The notes below the pieces were generated by a model. The model saw only the letters and a program-made list of their open reading frames with translations, was not told where the DNA came from and ran no database searches. A stretch of 64,000 nucleotides of DNA from Castellaniella defragrans (GTDB lineage: Bacteria; Pseudomonadota; Gammaproteobacteria; Burkholderiales; Burkholderiaceae_B), in NCBI RefSeq assembly GCF_014203015.1, contig NZ_JACHIB010000007.1, positions 1,634 to 65,633 of the forward strand. The letters run 5' to 3'. The position numbers and the translations under genes are program-made. Of this stretch, positions 45,726 to 55,754 are shown piece after piece (the stretch's first letter is position 1; every line of letters begins with the position of its first letter).

Positions 45726-48700
45726 CTACACCAGCACCCGCTCGATGCCCCCCGCGTTGGCGGCCTTCACGTAGTCCGGCATCCAGTTCTCGCCCAGCAG
45801 GTGCCGGGCCATCTCGACCACGATGTAGTCGGCCGACAGGCCGGTGTCCTGCTCGTAGCGCGCCAGGCCCTGCAGGCAGGACGGACAGGACGTCACCATC
45901 TTCACTTCGCCCTGGAAGCCGTCGGCGCGGATGGCGGCGGTGTTCTTCGCCAGTTCTTCCTGCTTGCGGAAGCGGATCTGGGTGGAGACGTCGGGCCGCG
46001 AGACCGCCAGCGTGCCGGATTCGCCGCAGCAGCGGTCGGTCTTGATGGCGTTGCCCGCGCCCAGCAGGGATTTCACCGTCTTCATCGGATCCTGCTGCTT
46101 CATGGGCGTGTGGCAGGGGTCGTGGTAGATGTAGCGCACGCCCTGCACGCCGGCGATGTCCACGCCCTTTTCCAGCAGGTACTCGTGGATGTCGATCAGC
46201 CGGCAGCCGGGGAATATCTTGTCGAACTGGTAGCTTTCGAGCTGGTCGTAGCAGGTGCCGCAGCTCACCACCACCGTCTTGATGTCCAGGTAGTTCAGCG
46301 TCGTGGCCATGCGGTGGAACAGCACGCGGTTGTCCGTGACCATCTGCTCGGCCTTGTCGGCCAGGCCGTTGCCGCGCTGCGGGTAGCCGCAGCACAGGTA
46401 GCCGGGCGGCAGCACGGTCTGCACGCCCACGTGCCACAGCATGGCCTGGGTCGCCAGGCCCACCTGCGAGAACAGGCGCTCGGAGCCGCAACCCGGGAAA
46501 TAGAACACGGCCTCGCTGTCCGGCGCCGTGGCGGCCGGGTTGCGGATGATCGGGATGATGTGCGGGTCCTCGATGTCCAGCAGCTTGCGGGCGGTCTGCT
46601 TGGGCAGGCCGCCGGGCATCTTCTTGTTGACGAAGTGGATCACCTGTTCGCGCACCGGGGCCTTGCCCACGGTGGCCGGGGGATGGGCCACCTGGCGCCT
46701 GGCCACCGGCGCCAGCAGGTCGTGGGCCAGGCGCTGGGCCTTGTAGCCCATGCCGATCATGGCGGCACGGGTGGCCTTGATGACGCGCGGATCCTTCGCG
46801 TTGAGGAAGAACATCGACGCGGCCGTGCCCGGATTGAAGGACTTCTTGCCCATGCGGCGCAGCAGGGCGCGCATGTCCATGGACACGTTGCCGAAGTCGA
46901 TGTCCACCGGACAGGGGTTGAAGCACTTGTGGCACAGCGTGCAGTGGTCGCCGACGTCCTCGAATTCCTCCCAGTGGCGGATGCTGACGCCGCGCCGGGT
47001 CTGTTCCTCGTACAGGAAGGCCTCGATCAGCAGCGAGGTCGCCAGGATCTTGTTGCGCGGGGAATAGAGCAGGTTGGCGCGCGGCACGTGGGTGGCGCAG
47101 ACGGGCTTGCACTTGCCGCAGCGCAGGCAGTCCTTGATGGCGTTGGAGATGGCGCCGATCTCGGTGCGCTGCATGATGAGCGACTCGTAGCCCAGCAGGT
47201 TGAAGCTGGGCGTCCAGGCGCGCGTCAGGTCGGCGCCGGGCATCAGCTTGCCGGCGTTGAAGCGGCCTTCCGGGTCGATGCGGCGCTTGTAGTCCTGGAA
47301 GGGCGCCAGTTCGGCCTCGCTGAGGAACTCGTATTTCGTCAGGCCGATGCCGTGCTCGCCCGAGATCACGCCGTCCAGGTCGCGGGCGATGCCCATGATG
47401 CGGGCCACGGCGTCGTTGGCCTCGCGCAGCATCTCGTAGTCGTCGGAGTTGACGGGGATGTTGGTGTGGACGTTGCCGTCGCCGGCGTGCATGTGCAGGG
47501 CGACGAAGACGCGGCTTTTCAGGATGCGGTCGTGGGTGGCCTGCAGTCCGGCCAGGATCGCGGCGCATTCGGCGCCGGCGAAATGGCGCTCCATGGCGGC
47601 GCGGATGTCGGTCTTCCAGGAAATGCGCAGGGTGTGGTCCTGCACCAGGTCGACGATGCGCGCGTCCGGCTGGGCGGCCAGGCGCTCTTCCAGTTCGGGC
47701 CGGCGCTCGCCCAGGCCGAGGCCGGCCAGGGTGTCCAGGCTGCCGGCCAGCGGGGCGTCCAGGTGATCCAGCAGCCAGGCCCAGCGGCGGCGCACGGCGG
47801 CCAGGGTGTCCAGGGCGTCGCGGCGGCGGGCGGACAGGATGGTGTCGCGCGTGTGCTCGGCGTCGTCGGGATCCTCGGCCTTGCCGGTCGGCAGGTCGCC
47901 GTCCAGGTAGTCCTGCAGGGCGTCGGCCAGGCGCAGCTTGTTGCGCGTGGACAGCTCGATGTTGATGCGCTCGATGGCGTCGGTGTATTCGCCCATGCGC
48001 GCCAGCGGGATGACCACGTCCTCGTTGATCTTGAAGGCGTTGGTGTGGCGCGCGATGGCGGCGGTGCGGGCGCGGTCCAGCCAGAATTTCTTGCGCGCCT
48101 CGGGGCTGGCGGCGATGAAGCCTTCGCCGTGGCGCGAGTTGGCGATGCGCACGACCTCGCTGGCGGCCAGGGCCACGGCGTGCTCGTCGTCGCCCACGAT
48201 GTCGCCGATCAGGACCATCTTGGGCAGGGTGCCGCGCTTGCTCTTGGTGGCGTAGCCGACGGCGCGCAGGTAGCGCTCGTCCAGGTGCTCCAGGCCGGCC
48301 AGCAGCACGCCCTGGGCGCGGCCCCGGGTGTCCAGGTAGTCCTTGACCTCGACGATGGACGGCACGGCCTGGCGCGCCTGGCCGAAGAATTCCATGCAGA
48401 CGGTGCGCGTGTGCGTCGGCATGCGGTGCAGGATCCAGCGCGCGGCCGTGATCAGGCCGTCGCAGCCTTCCTTCTGCACGCCGGGCAGGCCGGCGAGGAA
48501 CTTGTCGGTGACGTCCTTGCCCAGCCCGGCCTTGCGGAAGCGCCGGCCTTCGATGACGAGGATCTCGGTCTTCAGCAGCGCCTGTCCGGGGCGTTTCGCG
48601 CCGTCGAACCATTTCAGCTCGAAGCGGGCCTCGTCCACCTCGTGGATCTTGCCCAGGTTGTGGTCCAGCCGGGTGACTTCCAGCCAGTGGCCCTGGGGAT

Positions 48701-49658
48701 CCACCATGCGCCACCAGGCGAGGTTGTCCAGCGCCGTGCCCCAGAGCACGGCCTTCTTGCCGCCGGCGTTCATGGCGACGTTGCCGCCCACGCAGGAGGC
48801 GTCGGCCGAGGTCGGGTCCACGGCGAAGACGCGCCCGGCGGCCTCGGCGGCCTCGGCCACGCGGCGCGTCACCACGCCGGCGCCGGTCAGGACGGTGTGG
48901 ACGGGGGCCTCGACCCCCGGCAGGGCGACCGCCTCGACCGGCCCGATGGCGTCGAGCTTCTCGGTGTTGATGACCACCGAGCGCCAGCTCAGCGGGATGG
49001 CGCCGCCGGTGTAGCCGGTGCCGCCGCCGCGCGGGATGATGGTCAGGCCCAGGCGGATACAGGCGCGCACCAGGGCGGCGATCTCGTCCTCGGTGTCGGG
49101 CATCAGCACGACGAAGGGGTATTCCACGCGCCAGTCGGTGGCGTCGGTGACGTGCGAGACGCGCGACAGGCCGTCGAAGCGGATGTTGTCGCGGCGGGTC
49201 AGGCGGGACAGCTTCTTCAGGGCCGCGTGGCGCAGTTCGGCCGTTTCCACGAAGCGGGCCTCGAAGTCGGCGACGGCGGTGCGGGCGGCCGCCAGCAGCT
49301 TCTGCACCTGGGCGTCGCGCGGGCCGTGATCGTCGTCGCGCCGGTGGTCGATCTCGGCCAGCCGGTGGTTCAGCGCCTCGATCAGCAGGTGGCGGCGCTT
49401 GGGGTCGTCCAGCAGGTCGTCCTGCAGGTAGGGGTTGCGCAGCACCACCCAGATGTCGCCCAGCACCTCGAACAGCATCCGGGCCGAGCGGCCGGTGCGC
49501 CGCTGCGAGCGCAGTTCGGACAGCAGCCGCCAGGATTCCTCGCCCAGCAGCCGGCAGACGATTTCGCGGTCCGACCAGGAAGTGTAGTTGTAGGGGATTT
49601 CACGCAGGCGCGGCGCCTGGGGGGATGCGAGCAGTTCGCGGGCGACAGGGGCGTTCAT
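45726..49658 (-). CDS. DUF3683-containing FAD/Fe-S oxidoreductase fusion (D-lactate/glycolate dehydrogenase-like)
   Basis: A 1310-residue cytosolic fusion. In order: an N-terminal DUF3683 region (about 10-90); a PCMH-type FAD-binding domain (about 180-350, with [19 protein letters not shown] and [15 protein letters not shown]); and an FAD-oxidase C-terminal domain (500-800, with [14 protein letters not shown] and SGEHGIGL). A two-cluster ferredoxin domain follows ([11 protein letters not shown] and [12 protein letters not shown]), then two cysteine-rich CCG-type domains (CCGYP, CCGESG). The set matches GlcDEF or Dld/LldE functions joined in one chain, so a D-2-hydroxy-acid dehydrogenase feeding quinones is likely; substrate unproven. 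Confidence 0.92.
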   Translation of the reverse strand: MNAPVARELLASPQAPRLREIPYNYTSWSDREIVCRLLGEESWRLLSELRSQRRTGRSARMLFEVLGDIWVVLRNPYLQDDLLDDPKRRHLLIEALNHRLAEIDHRRDDDHGPRDAQVQKLLAAARTAVADFEARFVETAELRHAALKKLSRLTRRDNIRFDGLSRVSHVTDATDWRVEYPFVVLMPDTEDEIAALVRACIRLGLTIIPRGGGTGYTGGAIPLSWRSVVINTEKLDAIGPVEAVALPGVEAPVHTVLTGAGVVTRRVAEAAEAAGRVFAVDPTSADASCVGGNVAMNAGGKKAVLWGTALDNLAWWRMVDPQGHWLEVTRLDHNLGKIHEVDEARFELKWFDGAKRPGQALLKTEILVIEGRRFRKAGLGKDVTDKFLAGLPGVQKEGCDGLITAARWILHRMPTHTRTVCMEFFGQARQAVPSIVEVKDYLDTRGRAQGVLLAGLEHLDERYLRAVGYATKSKRGTLPKMVLIGDIVGDDEHAVALAASEVVRIANSRHGEGFIAASPEARKKFWLDRARTAAIARHTNAFKINEDVVIPLARMGEYTDAIERINIELSTRNKLRLADALQDYLDGDLPTGKAEDPDDAEHTRDTILSARRRDALDTLAAVRRRWAWLLDHLDAPLAGSLDTLAGLGLGERRPELEERLAAQPDARIVDLVQDHTLRISWKTDIRAAMERHFAGAECAAILAGLQATHDRILKSRVFVALHMHAGDGNVHTNIPVNSDDYEMLREANDAVARIMGIARDLDGVISGEHGIGLTKYEFLSEAELAPFQDYKRRIDPEGRFNAGKLMPGADLTRAWTPSFNLLGYESLIMQRTEIGAISNAIKDCLRCGKCKPVCATHVPRANLLYSPRNKILATSLLIEAFLYEEQTRRGVSIRHWEEFEDVGDHCTLCHKCFNPCPVDIDFGNVSMDMRALLRRMGKKSFNPGTAASMFFLNAKDPRVIKATRAAMIGMGYKAQRLAHDLLAPVARRQVAHPPATVGKAPVREQVIHFVNKKMPGGLPKQTARKLLDIEDPHIIPIIRNPAATAPDSEAVFYFPGCGSERLFSQVGLATQAMLWHVGVQTVLPPGYLCCGYPQRGNGLADKAEQMVTDNRVLFHRMATTLNYLDIKTVVVSCGTCYDQLESYQFDKIFPGCRLIDIHEYLLEKGVDIAGVQGVRYIYHDPCHTPMKQQDPMKTVKSLLGAGNAIKTDRCCGESGTLAVSRPDVSTQIRFRKQEELAKNTAAIRADGFQGEVKMVTSCPSCLQGLARYEQDTGLSADYIVVEMARHLLGENWMPDYVKAANAGGIERVLV

Positions 49659-49944
49659 GAAGATGTCGAGGAGTCTGTGCCCCTGATGGCCGGAGGGGCA
49701 ATCGCTTAGTGTAAAGGCAAAACGCCCTCGATTCGGGATGAGCTTATATCGGGAGGTGATGAGGGGGAGGGGGCGACGGAAGTATCCAAGGGGCCGTTGA
49801 GACGGGACAAGGGGCTTTCATGCTGGACTTCGAGGGCTGATTCAGGATCTCTGGAAATCAGGTGTTCATCTATAGAAAACAGGGTGTGCCCGATGGCATG
49901 GAACAAGTCCGCCAGCCCGGGCGGCTGCCGGGGGCGGAGTCAGA

Positions 49945-50601
49945 TCATTGCAGTTCGTGCTTGGGCGAGCGGGGACCGTAGAGGATGCCGCCGGGTTGGC
50001 CGGCGAACAGCAGGGACTGGCTGGCTGCGCCGGCCACGACGTAGCTGCGGTCTGACAGCGTATTGACGATCTGGCTGACGACGGCATTGACGAGCATGCC
50101 AATGAGTCCTCCGCCGCTACCGCTGCTTTCGGCCACTTCCTTGCGCCCTTCCCAAAGGACGGCGCCTGAGCGCAGATCGATCAGCGAAGCCTCGATTGCG
50201 ACGGCAACCGAACTGGAGAGGACCGCGTAGGATGCGCCATATTTCTTGACGCGCATGTAGAGCGCTGCATCGGCGCCGAATATTTCGCGCAATTTCGCCG
50301 CGGGCAACTCCTGGATTTCCGCTGGCGCGGTGAGGCCGTTCTGGCGGAACGTTTCTTCCATGACTGCGACCGGGATGACGTAGTACCCCGATTCGGCCAG
50401 GGGAAGAGTGGCTTGCGCCAGAACCCCCTGCGAGGCATCCACCTCGACGGTTTCATTCAGGGGAGGCAGCACCAGGATCGAGGCGGGCCGGCTTTCACGG
50501 AACGCGGAATAGTCGAGCTGGTTCCGGTTGGCGGCGCATCCTGCCAGCGTGAAGGCCAGCAGCGCCGCGCCGATATGCTTCAGGGTTCTGATGGAGGTCA
50601 T
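49945..50601 (-). CDS. DUF799 lipoprotein (GNA1162-like)
   Basis: A 218-residue lipoprotein with lipobox FTLAGC and a conserved core (SILVLPPLNETVEV, AESGYYVIPVAVMEE, AALYMRVKKYG). It matches the DUF799 family typified by Neisseria GNA1162, whose structure resembles TolB-like domains. The ATG at 50601 follows AGGA by eight bases; a GTG three bases earlier is also possible. It is the third gene of a three-lipoprotein operon. Confidence 0.87.
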   Translation of the reverse strand: MTSIRTLKHIGAALLAFTLAGCAANRNQLDYSAFRESRPASILVLPPLNETVEVDASQGVLAQATLPLAESGYYVIPVAVMEETFRQNGLTAPAEIQELPAAKLREIFGADAALYMRVKKYGASYAVLSSSVAVAIEASLIDLRSGAVLWEGRKEVAESSGSGGGLIGMLVNAVVSQIVNTLSDRSYVVAGAASQSLLFAGQPGGILYGPRSPKHELQ

Positions 50602-51122
50602 CACGATTTTCCTGTGCCGGAATTGCCGTGCTTTGCCGACGTTGAGGATGAAGGGGCGGAGACTTCGGGTTGCGGGCCGGATGGATCGGCCTCGCCCGGC
50701 GTTGACGCGCGTGACGTGTTGCGCAGCAGGAAGTCCATGAAGGGAGCCGATTCAGGAAAGGCCGCCTTTTCACTTTCGATCTGCTCGAGCGCGTGGTCGT
50801 CCTTGCCGATTTTCAGATACAGCAGTCCCAGATGCGCATGGAAGCCGGGCGGCAAGGCCTGATTGGCCGCGCGCGCGGTTTCGATGTTGTGTTCCATGGC
50901 CAGGGCCTGGGCTTCCGCGTCGCCGCCTTCATCCTGGAAGTAGGCGCGGACCTGCGGTTGATAGGTTTCCCAGTTGTAGAGCGGGGGCTGGCGCGATGCG
51001 CAGGCGGACAACAGCCCGATCAGGAGGCCCATCCCGGCAAGGCGGAAGGGCAGCGATCCATTGCGGGCCGGACGCTGGCAAGCCTGCCGGCATTGGCGTG
51101 ATTGGCGCATGGAGTGCCTCAT
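50601..51122 (-). CDS. DUF4810 lipoprotein
   Basis: A 173-residue lipoprotein with lipobox LLSAC, then YNWETYQPQVRAYF and a TPR-like helical region (GFHAHLGLLYLKIGKDDHAL) and a serine/proline tail. It fits DUF4810. The start at 51122 overlaps the upstream stop in ATGA but gives a long n-region; an internal ATG at 51032 (MGLLIGLL) would give a standard signal. Confidence 0.82.
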   Translation of the reverse strand: MRHSMRQSRQCRQACQRPARNGSLPFRLAGMGLLIGLLSACASRQPPLYNWETYQPQVRAYFQDEGGDAEAQALAMEHNIETARAANQALPPGFHAHLGLLYLKIGKDDHALEQIESEKAAFPESAPFMDFLLRNTSRASTPGEADPSGPQPEVSAPSSSTSAKHGNSGTGKS

Positions 51123-51796
51123 TTCGTCTGGGGCTGCCAGGCGCCCGACTGGACTCCCTCGACCAGGCGATCGACGGCCTCCCGGATGGCCAGATCGAGC
51201 ACTTTTCCGTTCAGTGTCGAGTCGTAGCCCGCCGTGCCTCCGAAACCGACGATTTCCCTATTGGACAGGCTGTATTCCCCTGCGCCGGAGGTGGAGTAAA
51301 CAACTTCGGACGTCGTCGCATCGACGACGTTCAGATCGACCTTGGCATAGGCCACTTGCTCTTTGCCTCGCCCCAGCAATCCGAAGAGCTGTTTGTCTCC
51401 GGTGACCTTGCGGCCGAATGCGGTGACGTCCCCCGTCACGACGTAGCGGGCCCCTTTGATGGCGAGGGCCTTTTTACTGAACTGGGCTTCCTGGGAGAGT
51501 TCGTTGAGATTCTCGCGGTCCATGACCTGGAACCTGCCGGTGCGCTGCAAATGGCTGATCAGGATGGTCTTGGCCTGCCCGCCGAGGCGGTCCACCCCGT
51601 CCGAGAAGACCCCCCTGAGGTAACTGCTGCGATTGTCGAATTTGCCGACCGAGATCGGGCTGCGTTCCCCATGGTAGGCGGTGCCGGCCGAGGCCACGGC
51701 GGGAACTTGAAGGGCCTGGGAATGTTCGGTGGCGCAGCCCGCAAGCGCGGCGCTCAGGACGGTGATGCATGCGAGGGTGGCCAGAGGGCGTTGCAT
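51119..51796 (-). CDS. CsgG/HfaB-like lipoprotein
   Basis: A 225-residue lipoprotein with lipobox ALAGC and a CsgG-type fold (SVGKFDNRSSYLRGVFSDG, LISHLQRTGRFQVMDRENL, ARYVVTGDVTAFGRK). Length is shorter than curli CsgG. It heads the operon with DUF4810 and DUF799 genes, a trio also found in Neisseria. Function unknown; an outer-membrane complex is the usual suggestion. AAGGAAGC precedes the ATG. Confidence 0.87.
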   Translation of the reverse strand: MQRPLATLACITVLSAALAGCATEHSQALQVPAVASAGTAYHGERSPISVGKFDNRSSYLRGVFSDGVDRLGGQAKTILISHLQRTGRFQVMDRENLNELSQEAQFSKKALAIKGARYVVTGDVTAFGRKVTGDKQLFGLLGRGKEQVAYAKVDLNVVDATTSEVVYSTSGAGEYSLSNREIVGFGGTAGYDSTLNGKVLDLAIREAVDRLVEGVQSGAWQPQTK

Positions 51797-51875
51797 GAGG
51801 CTGCTTCCTTTCGACAGTGTCCGGATGTTGGGAGGGCGATCCCCGAAGTGGGAGAACGGTCCTGAAAGCAGCAGA

Positions 51876-51904
51876 TTATATACATAATGAAACAGTTATA
51901 TACA
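51876..51904. promoter_or_regulatory. Paired TTATATACA direct repeats upstream of the lipoprotein operon
   Basis: TTATATACA occurs at 51876-51884 and again at 51896-51904, exactly 20 bases apart. The block is far more AT-rich than its surroundings. On the minus strand TATAAT (51880-51875) could be the -10 element of the operon, so the repeats may be a regulator site or two alternative promoter cores. Confidence 0.45.
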
Positions 51905-51966
51905 AATACCTGTTGTGTGTCGAAGGGCATGAGGTCGGGGCACGAGGCGAGGGCAGCCGCTCCGTT

Positions 51967-52596
51967 TCAAAGCCACCCGCTCACCCGCGGCCAGGCATGC
52001 AGCAGGGCGATCGTCATGACGGCGTAGCGCAGGAACTTGCCGATGGCCATGTAGGCGACGCAGGGCCAGAAGGGCAGGCGCAGCCAGCCGGCCACGGCGC
52101 ACAGCGGGTCGCCGACGACGGGCAGCCAGGACAGCAGCAGCGCGGGCGGGCCGAAGCGGTGGAACCAGCGGGTGATCTGGGCGTGCCAGCGGCCGCCGGG
52201 CGAGGGGGTGCTGGCCGGGTCCGCCGCATGCGTGCGGGGCGGGATGACGGGATTCGCCGCCGCGCCGGCCGGGGCGGTGGCTCCGGCCGGCGATGCCGGC
52301 GGGTCATCGTGGCTGGCGGCCTGCCGGGCGCGCCAGCGGTGCCAGGCGGCCTCCGCGCCCGCGCCCATGGCGTAGCTGATCGCGCCGCCCGTCGTGTTGC
52401 CGGCGGTGGCGACCAGGACGGCGGGCCAGAACATGGCGGGCGCGATCTGCACGTAGGCGAAGACGGCCGGTTCCGATCCCAGCGGCAGCAAAGTGGCCGA
52501 CACCAGGCTGATGACGAAGATCGCGGGCAGTCCGATCCTGGGCAGCGCGAACAGGACCAGCAGGGTATGGATCGAGGATTGCAGCCAGGCTTCCAT
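51967..52596 (-). CDS. yqaA: YqaA/DedA-family membrane protein
   Basis: A 209-residue VTT-domain protein with helices at about 10-35, 50-72 and two near the C-terminus, and conserved FVISLVSATLLPLGSEP, GNTTGGAISYAMGAG and WLPVVGDPLCAVAGWLR. Family members affect membrane homeostasis, possibly lipid scrambling. A 50-residue alanine/proline-rich insert (about 95-140) separates the two halves and is unusual. Confidence 0.85.
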   Translation of the reverse strand: MEAWLQSSIHTLLVLFALPRIGLPAIFVISLVSATLLPLGSEPAVFAYVQIAPAMFWPAVLVATAGNTTGGAISYAMGAGAEAAWHRWRARQAASHDDPPASPAGATAPAGAAANPVIPPRTHAADPASTPSPGGRWHAQITRWFHRFGPPALLLSWLPVVGDPLCAVAGWLRLPFWPCVAYMAIGKFLRYAVMTIALLHAWPRVSGWL

Positions 52597-52633
52597 GGTG
52601 GGGGAAGTGTAGCCCGATGCCCCCGTACCGTGG

Positions 52634-53884
52634 TCAGCAGTCGGGCAGGAACGGCGCCGGGTCGATGGCGGGCGGTTCTCCGGCCATCAGGCTGGCCAGC
52701 AGATCGCCGCTGCCGCAGGCCAGGGTGAAACCCAGGGCGCCATGGCCGATGTTCAGCCACAGGTTGTCGGCGGCCCGGCTGCGGCCGATCCGGGGTTTGC
52801 CGTCCGGAGTGGCGGGACGCTGTCCGGCCCATGCCTGGGCGCCGGCCAGATCCGCCTGGGGCAGCAGTTCCAGGGCCTGGCGCTTGATCAGGGCGATCCG
52901 GTCGGCTTCGATTTGCTGGCCGGGCATGCCGATGCCGACCATGGCGGCGATGCGCAGGGTGTCGCCCAGCTTGGCGTAGACGGTGCGCCGTTCGTAGTCG
53001 GTGACGCTGATGGCGGGGACCTGTGTCTCGCGGCAGGGCAGGCTCAGGCTGTAGCCTTTCAGCGGATACAGCGGCGCGCGGGTGCCTAGGGCGGCCAGCA
53101 GGTCGCGGCTTTCCAGGCCGGCGGCCAGCACGAACTGATCCGCCTCGATGGATTCGCCGGAGGCCGTGACTAGCCGCTCGAGACGGGATCCATGGCGGTC
53201 CAGCCGCCGTACGGAGACTCCCATGCGCAGCGACACCTCGTTCATGGCCGCCAGTCTGTCGAACAGCGCCTGCGTGAACCGGGCGCAGTCCCCGGATTCT
53301 TCGCTGGATGTGTACACCGCGCCGGCCAGGCGCGATCGGGCGGGTGCCAGGGCGGGTTCCCGTTCGATCAGCCGTTCGGTGTCCAGTACCTGCTGATCGG
53401 ATCCCAGATCCGCCTGCAGGGCCACTTGCCTGCGGGCTTTTTCCAGCAGGGAAGGCGTGCGGTAAACGATCAGCTTGCCGTTGCGGACATGGGCGAAATC
53501 CAGGGGCGTGTTCTCCTGGATGCCATGCAGCACTTGCCTGCTGAGGTACGACAGGCTGAGCAATTGGGCCGTCGTGGCCGATGCCGTCCGGGCGTTGCAG
53601 GCGCGCAGGAACTGCAGGCACCAGCGCCATTGCCGGGGATCGGCCCGTGGGCGGAAGCGCAGCGGCGAGCTCGGATTGAGCAGCCAGAAGGGCAGGGTGG
53701 GGAGCACGCCGGGTCCGGCCAATGGCGCGACGTAGCTGTAGCTGAGCTGCCCGCCGTTGGCGTGGCTGGCGCTGCTGGCGGGGTACGCGGCCCCATCCAC
53801 CAGCGTGACCCGCAGACCTCGCCGGGCCAGTTGCCACGCTGTCGTGACGCCGATGACGCCAGCGCCGATGACGCACACATGCAT
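52634..53884 (-). CDS. dadA: D-amino acid dehydrogenase (DadA-like)
   Basis: A 416-residue FAD-dependent membrane-associated dehydrogenase that oxidises D-amino acids to 2-oxo acids. The dinucleotide motif is VIGAGVIGVTTAWQLARRG, with SSASHANGGQLSYSYVAPLAGPG and IGHGALGFTLACGSG at the C-terminus, as in DadA. It is divergent from the D-hydantoinase gene across 389 bases, and would consume the D-amino acid produced by the hydantoin route. Confidence 0.92.
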   Translation of the reverse strand: MHVCVIGAGVIGVTTAWQLARRGLRVTLVDGAAYPASSASHANGGQLSYSYVAPLAGPGVLPTLPFWLLNPSSPLRFRPRADPRQWRWCLQFLRACNARTASATTAQLLSLSYLSRQVLHGIQENTPLDFAHVRNGKLIVYRTPSLLEKARRQVALQADLGSDQQVLDTERLIEREPALAPARSRLAGAVYTSSEESGDCARFTQALFDRLAAMNEVSLRMGVSVRRLDRHGSRLERLVTASGESIEADQFVLAAGLESRDLLAALGTRAPLYPLKGYSLSLPCRETQVPAISVTDYERRTVYAKLGDTLRIAAMVGIGMPGQQIEADRIALIKRQALELLPQADLAGAQAWAGQRPATPDGKPRIGRSRAADNLWLNIGHGALGFTLACGSGDLLASLMAGEPPAIDPAPFLPDC

Positions 53885-53971
53885 GATGTTGTCCACAATG
53901 TAAGAGATGGAGGAATGGCTCAGATTGTGTGGTCTGGCGGACCTTCGCACAAATGCCAATATGAGGGTCGG

Positions 53972-53991
53972 CCATAACCAAAAGGTAATGG
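53972..53991. promoter_or_regulatory. LysR-type operator candidate A
   Basis: CCATAACC AAAA GGTAATGG has 8-base arms with a single mismatch and contains T-N11-A (T53975, A53987). It is shared with the motif before the LysR gene at 59768. Confidence 0.5.
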
Positions 53992-54147
53992 GCGGCAGTG
54001 GCGAACCATGCAACGGTCCGCTGCCGGATGGTCGGATCAATTCAGGCTGGCTTCGGATCGGCGGTGGCCTGCATGGGCGCGCCGGCCTGGCGGGCGGCCT
54101 TGAGGATTTCGATGCGGCCCGGCTTCATGGCTAGGGTTTACTCCAAT

Positions 54148-54162
54148 ATAACAATGCTTTAT
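54148..54162. promoter_or_regulatory. LysR-type operator candidate B
   Basis: ATAAC AATGC TTTAT is a T-N11-A motif (T54149, A54161) with ATAA/TTAT arms, about 110 bases before the hydantoinase start. Confidence 0.45.
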
Positions 54163-54273
54163 GGAGGGCCCATAAAAAGGTACTCGCAGCCGGTGGGTAT
54201 CGCGCTTAGTATTTTGGCATCCGGCTGCGTTCCTGCTTTGGAGGTCCGTGCCGGGCTTACGGGAGACGGCACC

Positions 54274-55728
54274 ATGGAATTCGATCTGACTTTGCGCAAT
54301 GGCCTGGTCTGCACGGAAGAGGGTCTGGCGCAATTGGACATCGGCGTAAAGGATGGCGTCATCAAGGCCTTGCAAACAGGCCTTTCCGCCGGTGCCAAGG
54401 ATGTGGATGTCCGGGGGCGCTACGTGCTGCCCGGGGGTATCGACAGTCATTGTCATATCGAGCAGCTCTCGGGCATGGGGGTGATGACGGCGGACGATTT
54501 TTATACCGCGTCGCGCTCGGCCGCTTTTGGCGGCACGACCACCATCATTCCTTTTGCCGCGCAGCGCCAAGGCGACGACCTGCTGGAAGTGGTTCGGGAC
54601 TATGCGCATCTGGCACGTGAAAAATCAGTGATCGATTATGCCTTTCATCTCATTTTGTCCGACCCGTCCGAAAAGACACTGACGGAGCATCTGCCCGATG
54701 TGATCGCCGGAGGCATCACTTCCTTCAAGGTCTACATGACCTATGAATCCTGGAAGCTGGATGATTTTCAACTGCTGGATGTGCTGCATGCCGCCGACCG
54801 CTACGGCGCCATGGTGATGGTCCATTGCGAGAACAACGACATCATCCGCTGGATCACGCGCCGGCTGCTCAGCGAAGGCCGCGTGCATCCGAAATATCAT
54901 GCCGTGGCGCATGATCCGCTGGCGGAAAGCGAGGCCACTAATCGCGCCATCGCCTTGTCGCGCCTCATGAGCGTGCCGCTTTTGATCGTGCACGTGGCGG
55001 GCCTGGAGGCTGTTCGGGTGATCCATGCCGCTCAGGTCATGGGCGCGCCCATCTATGCCGAAAGCTGCCCGCAGTATCTGTTTCTCACCGCGGACGATAT
55101 CGACAAGCCCGGGGTGGAGGGCGCCAAATTCTGTTGCAGTCCGCCGCCGCGAGATCCGCAATCACAGCAGGCTGTCTGGGAAGGCTTGCTGAACGGTACG
55201 CTGCAGGTGTTTTCGTCGGATCACGCTCCGTATCGTTTCGATGAAACCGGCAAGCTGCCGCGAGGCGATGCCACCACGTTCAAGCAAATGGCCAACGGTT
55301 TGCCGGGGATCGAGTTGCGCATGCCGCTGCTGTTTTCCGAAGGCGTTCGCACCGGCCGCATGAGCATCGAGCAGTTCGTGAACCTGACAGCGACCAATCA
55401 TGCCGTCATGTATGGGCTGTATCCCCGCAAGGGCGTGATCCGTGTGGGCAGCGATGCGGACTTCGCCGTGTGGGATCCCGAGCTGAGCAAGACCGTGTGC
55501 TGGGACATGCTGCACGATAACGTGGGCTATACCCCCTACGAAGGCCGCGAGGTCATCGGCTGGCCCCTGGCCGTCTTCAACCGTGGCCGGGCTGTCGTCG
55601 AGCATGGCGAACTGCGGGCCCGAGCGGGCGATGGGCAATATCTGCCCTGCGGCGAGCCCGCTCCCATCACGCGCAACAAGAAAGCCATTCGGCAGGGTCT
55701 GGTCGTCAAGAAGCTCTTTGCGGCCTGA
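54274..55728 (+). CDS. hyuA: D-hydantoinase / dihydropyrimidinase
   Basis: A 484-residue amidohydrolase that opens 5-substituted hydantoins or dihydropyrimidines to N-carbamoyl amino acids. The metal ligands H59 and H61 lie in GGIDSHCHIEQ, the carbamylated lysine in TSFKVYMTYE (near 150), further histidines in VMVHCENND and LIVHVAGL, and the aspartate in FSSDHAPY. The ATG at 54274 follows GGGAG by eight bases. It is followed by an ABC importer and, after the LysR gene, by racemase and carbamoylase genes. Confidence 0.93.
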   Translation: MEFDLTLRNGLVCTEEGLAQLDIGVKDGVIKALQTGLSAGAKDVDVRGRYVLPGGIDSHCHIEQLSGMGVMTADDFYTASRSAAFGGTTTIIPFAAQRQGDDLLEVVRDYAHLAREKSVIDYAFHLILSDPSEKTLTEHLPDVIAGGITSFKVYMTYESWKLDDFQLLDVLHAADRYGAMVMVHCENNDIIRWITRRLLSEGRVHPKYHAVAHDPLAESEATNRAIALSRLMSVPLLIVHVAGLEAVRVIHAAQVMGAPIYAESCPQYLFLTADDIDKPGVEGAKFCCSPPPRDPQSQQAVWEGLLNGTLQVFSSDHAPYRFDETGKLPRGDATTFKQMANGLPGIELRMPLLFSEGVRTGRMSIEQFVNLTATNHAVMYGLYPRKGVIRVGSDADFAVWDPELSKTVCWDMLHDNVGYTPYEGREVIGWPLAVFNRGRAVVEHGELRARAGDGQYLPCGEPAPITRNKKAIRQGLVVKKLFAA

Positions 55729-55754
55729 CCCCCCTATTTTCCAGGAGACAAGAC

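Larger units (their letters stand above)
53885..54273. other. 389-bp control region between dadA-like and hydantoinase genes
   Basis: No gene was found. The region is AT-richer than its surroundings and holds two T-N11-A LysR-type motifs (53972-53991 and 54148-54162) and a partial copy at 54170-54184 (CCATAAAAAGGTACT). A ribosome site GGGAG precedes the hydantoinase start. Confidence 0.6.

Noticed and set aside
45726-49709. Long reading frames on the opposite strand and in other frames of the large oxidoreductase gene.
   Set aside because: They are high-GC shadows with arginine/proline/alanine-rich translations and no family motifs.
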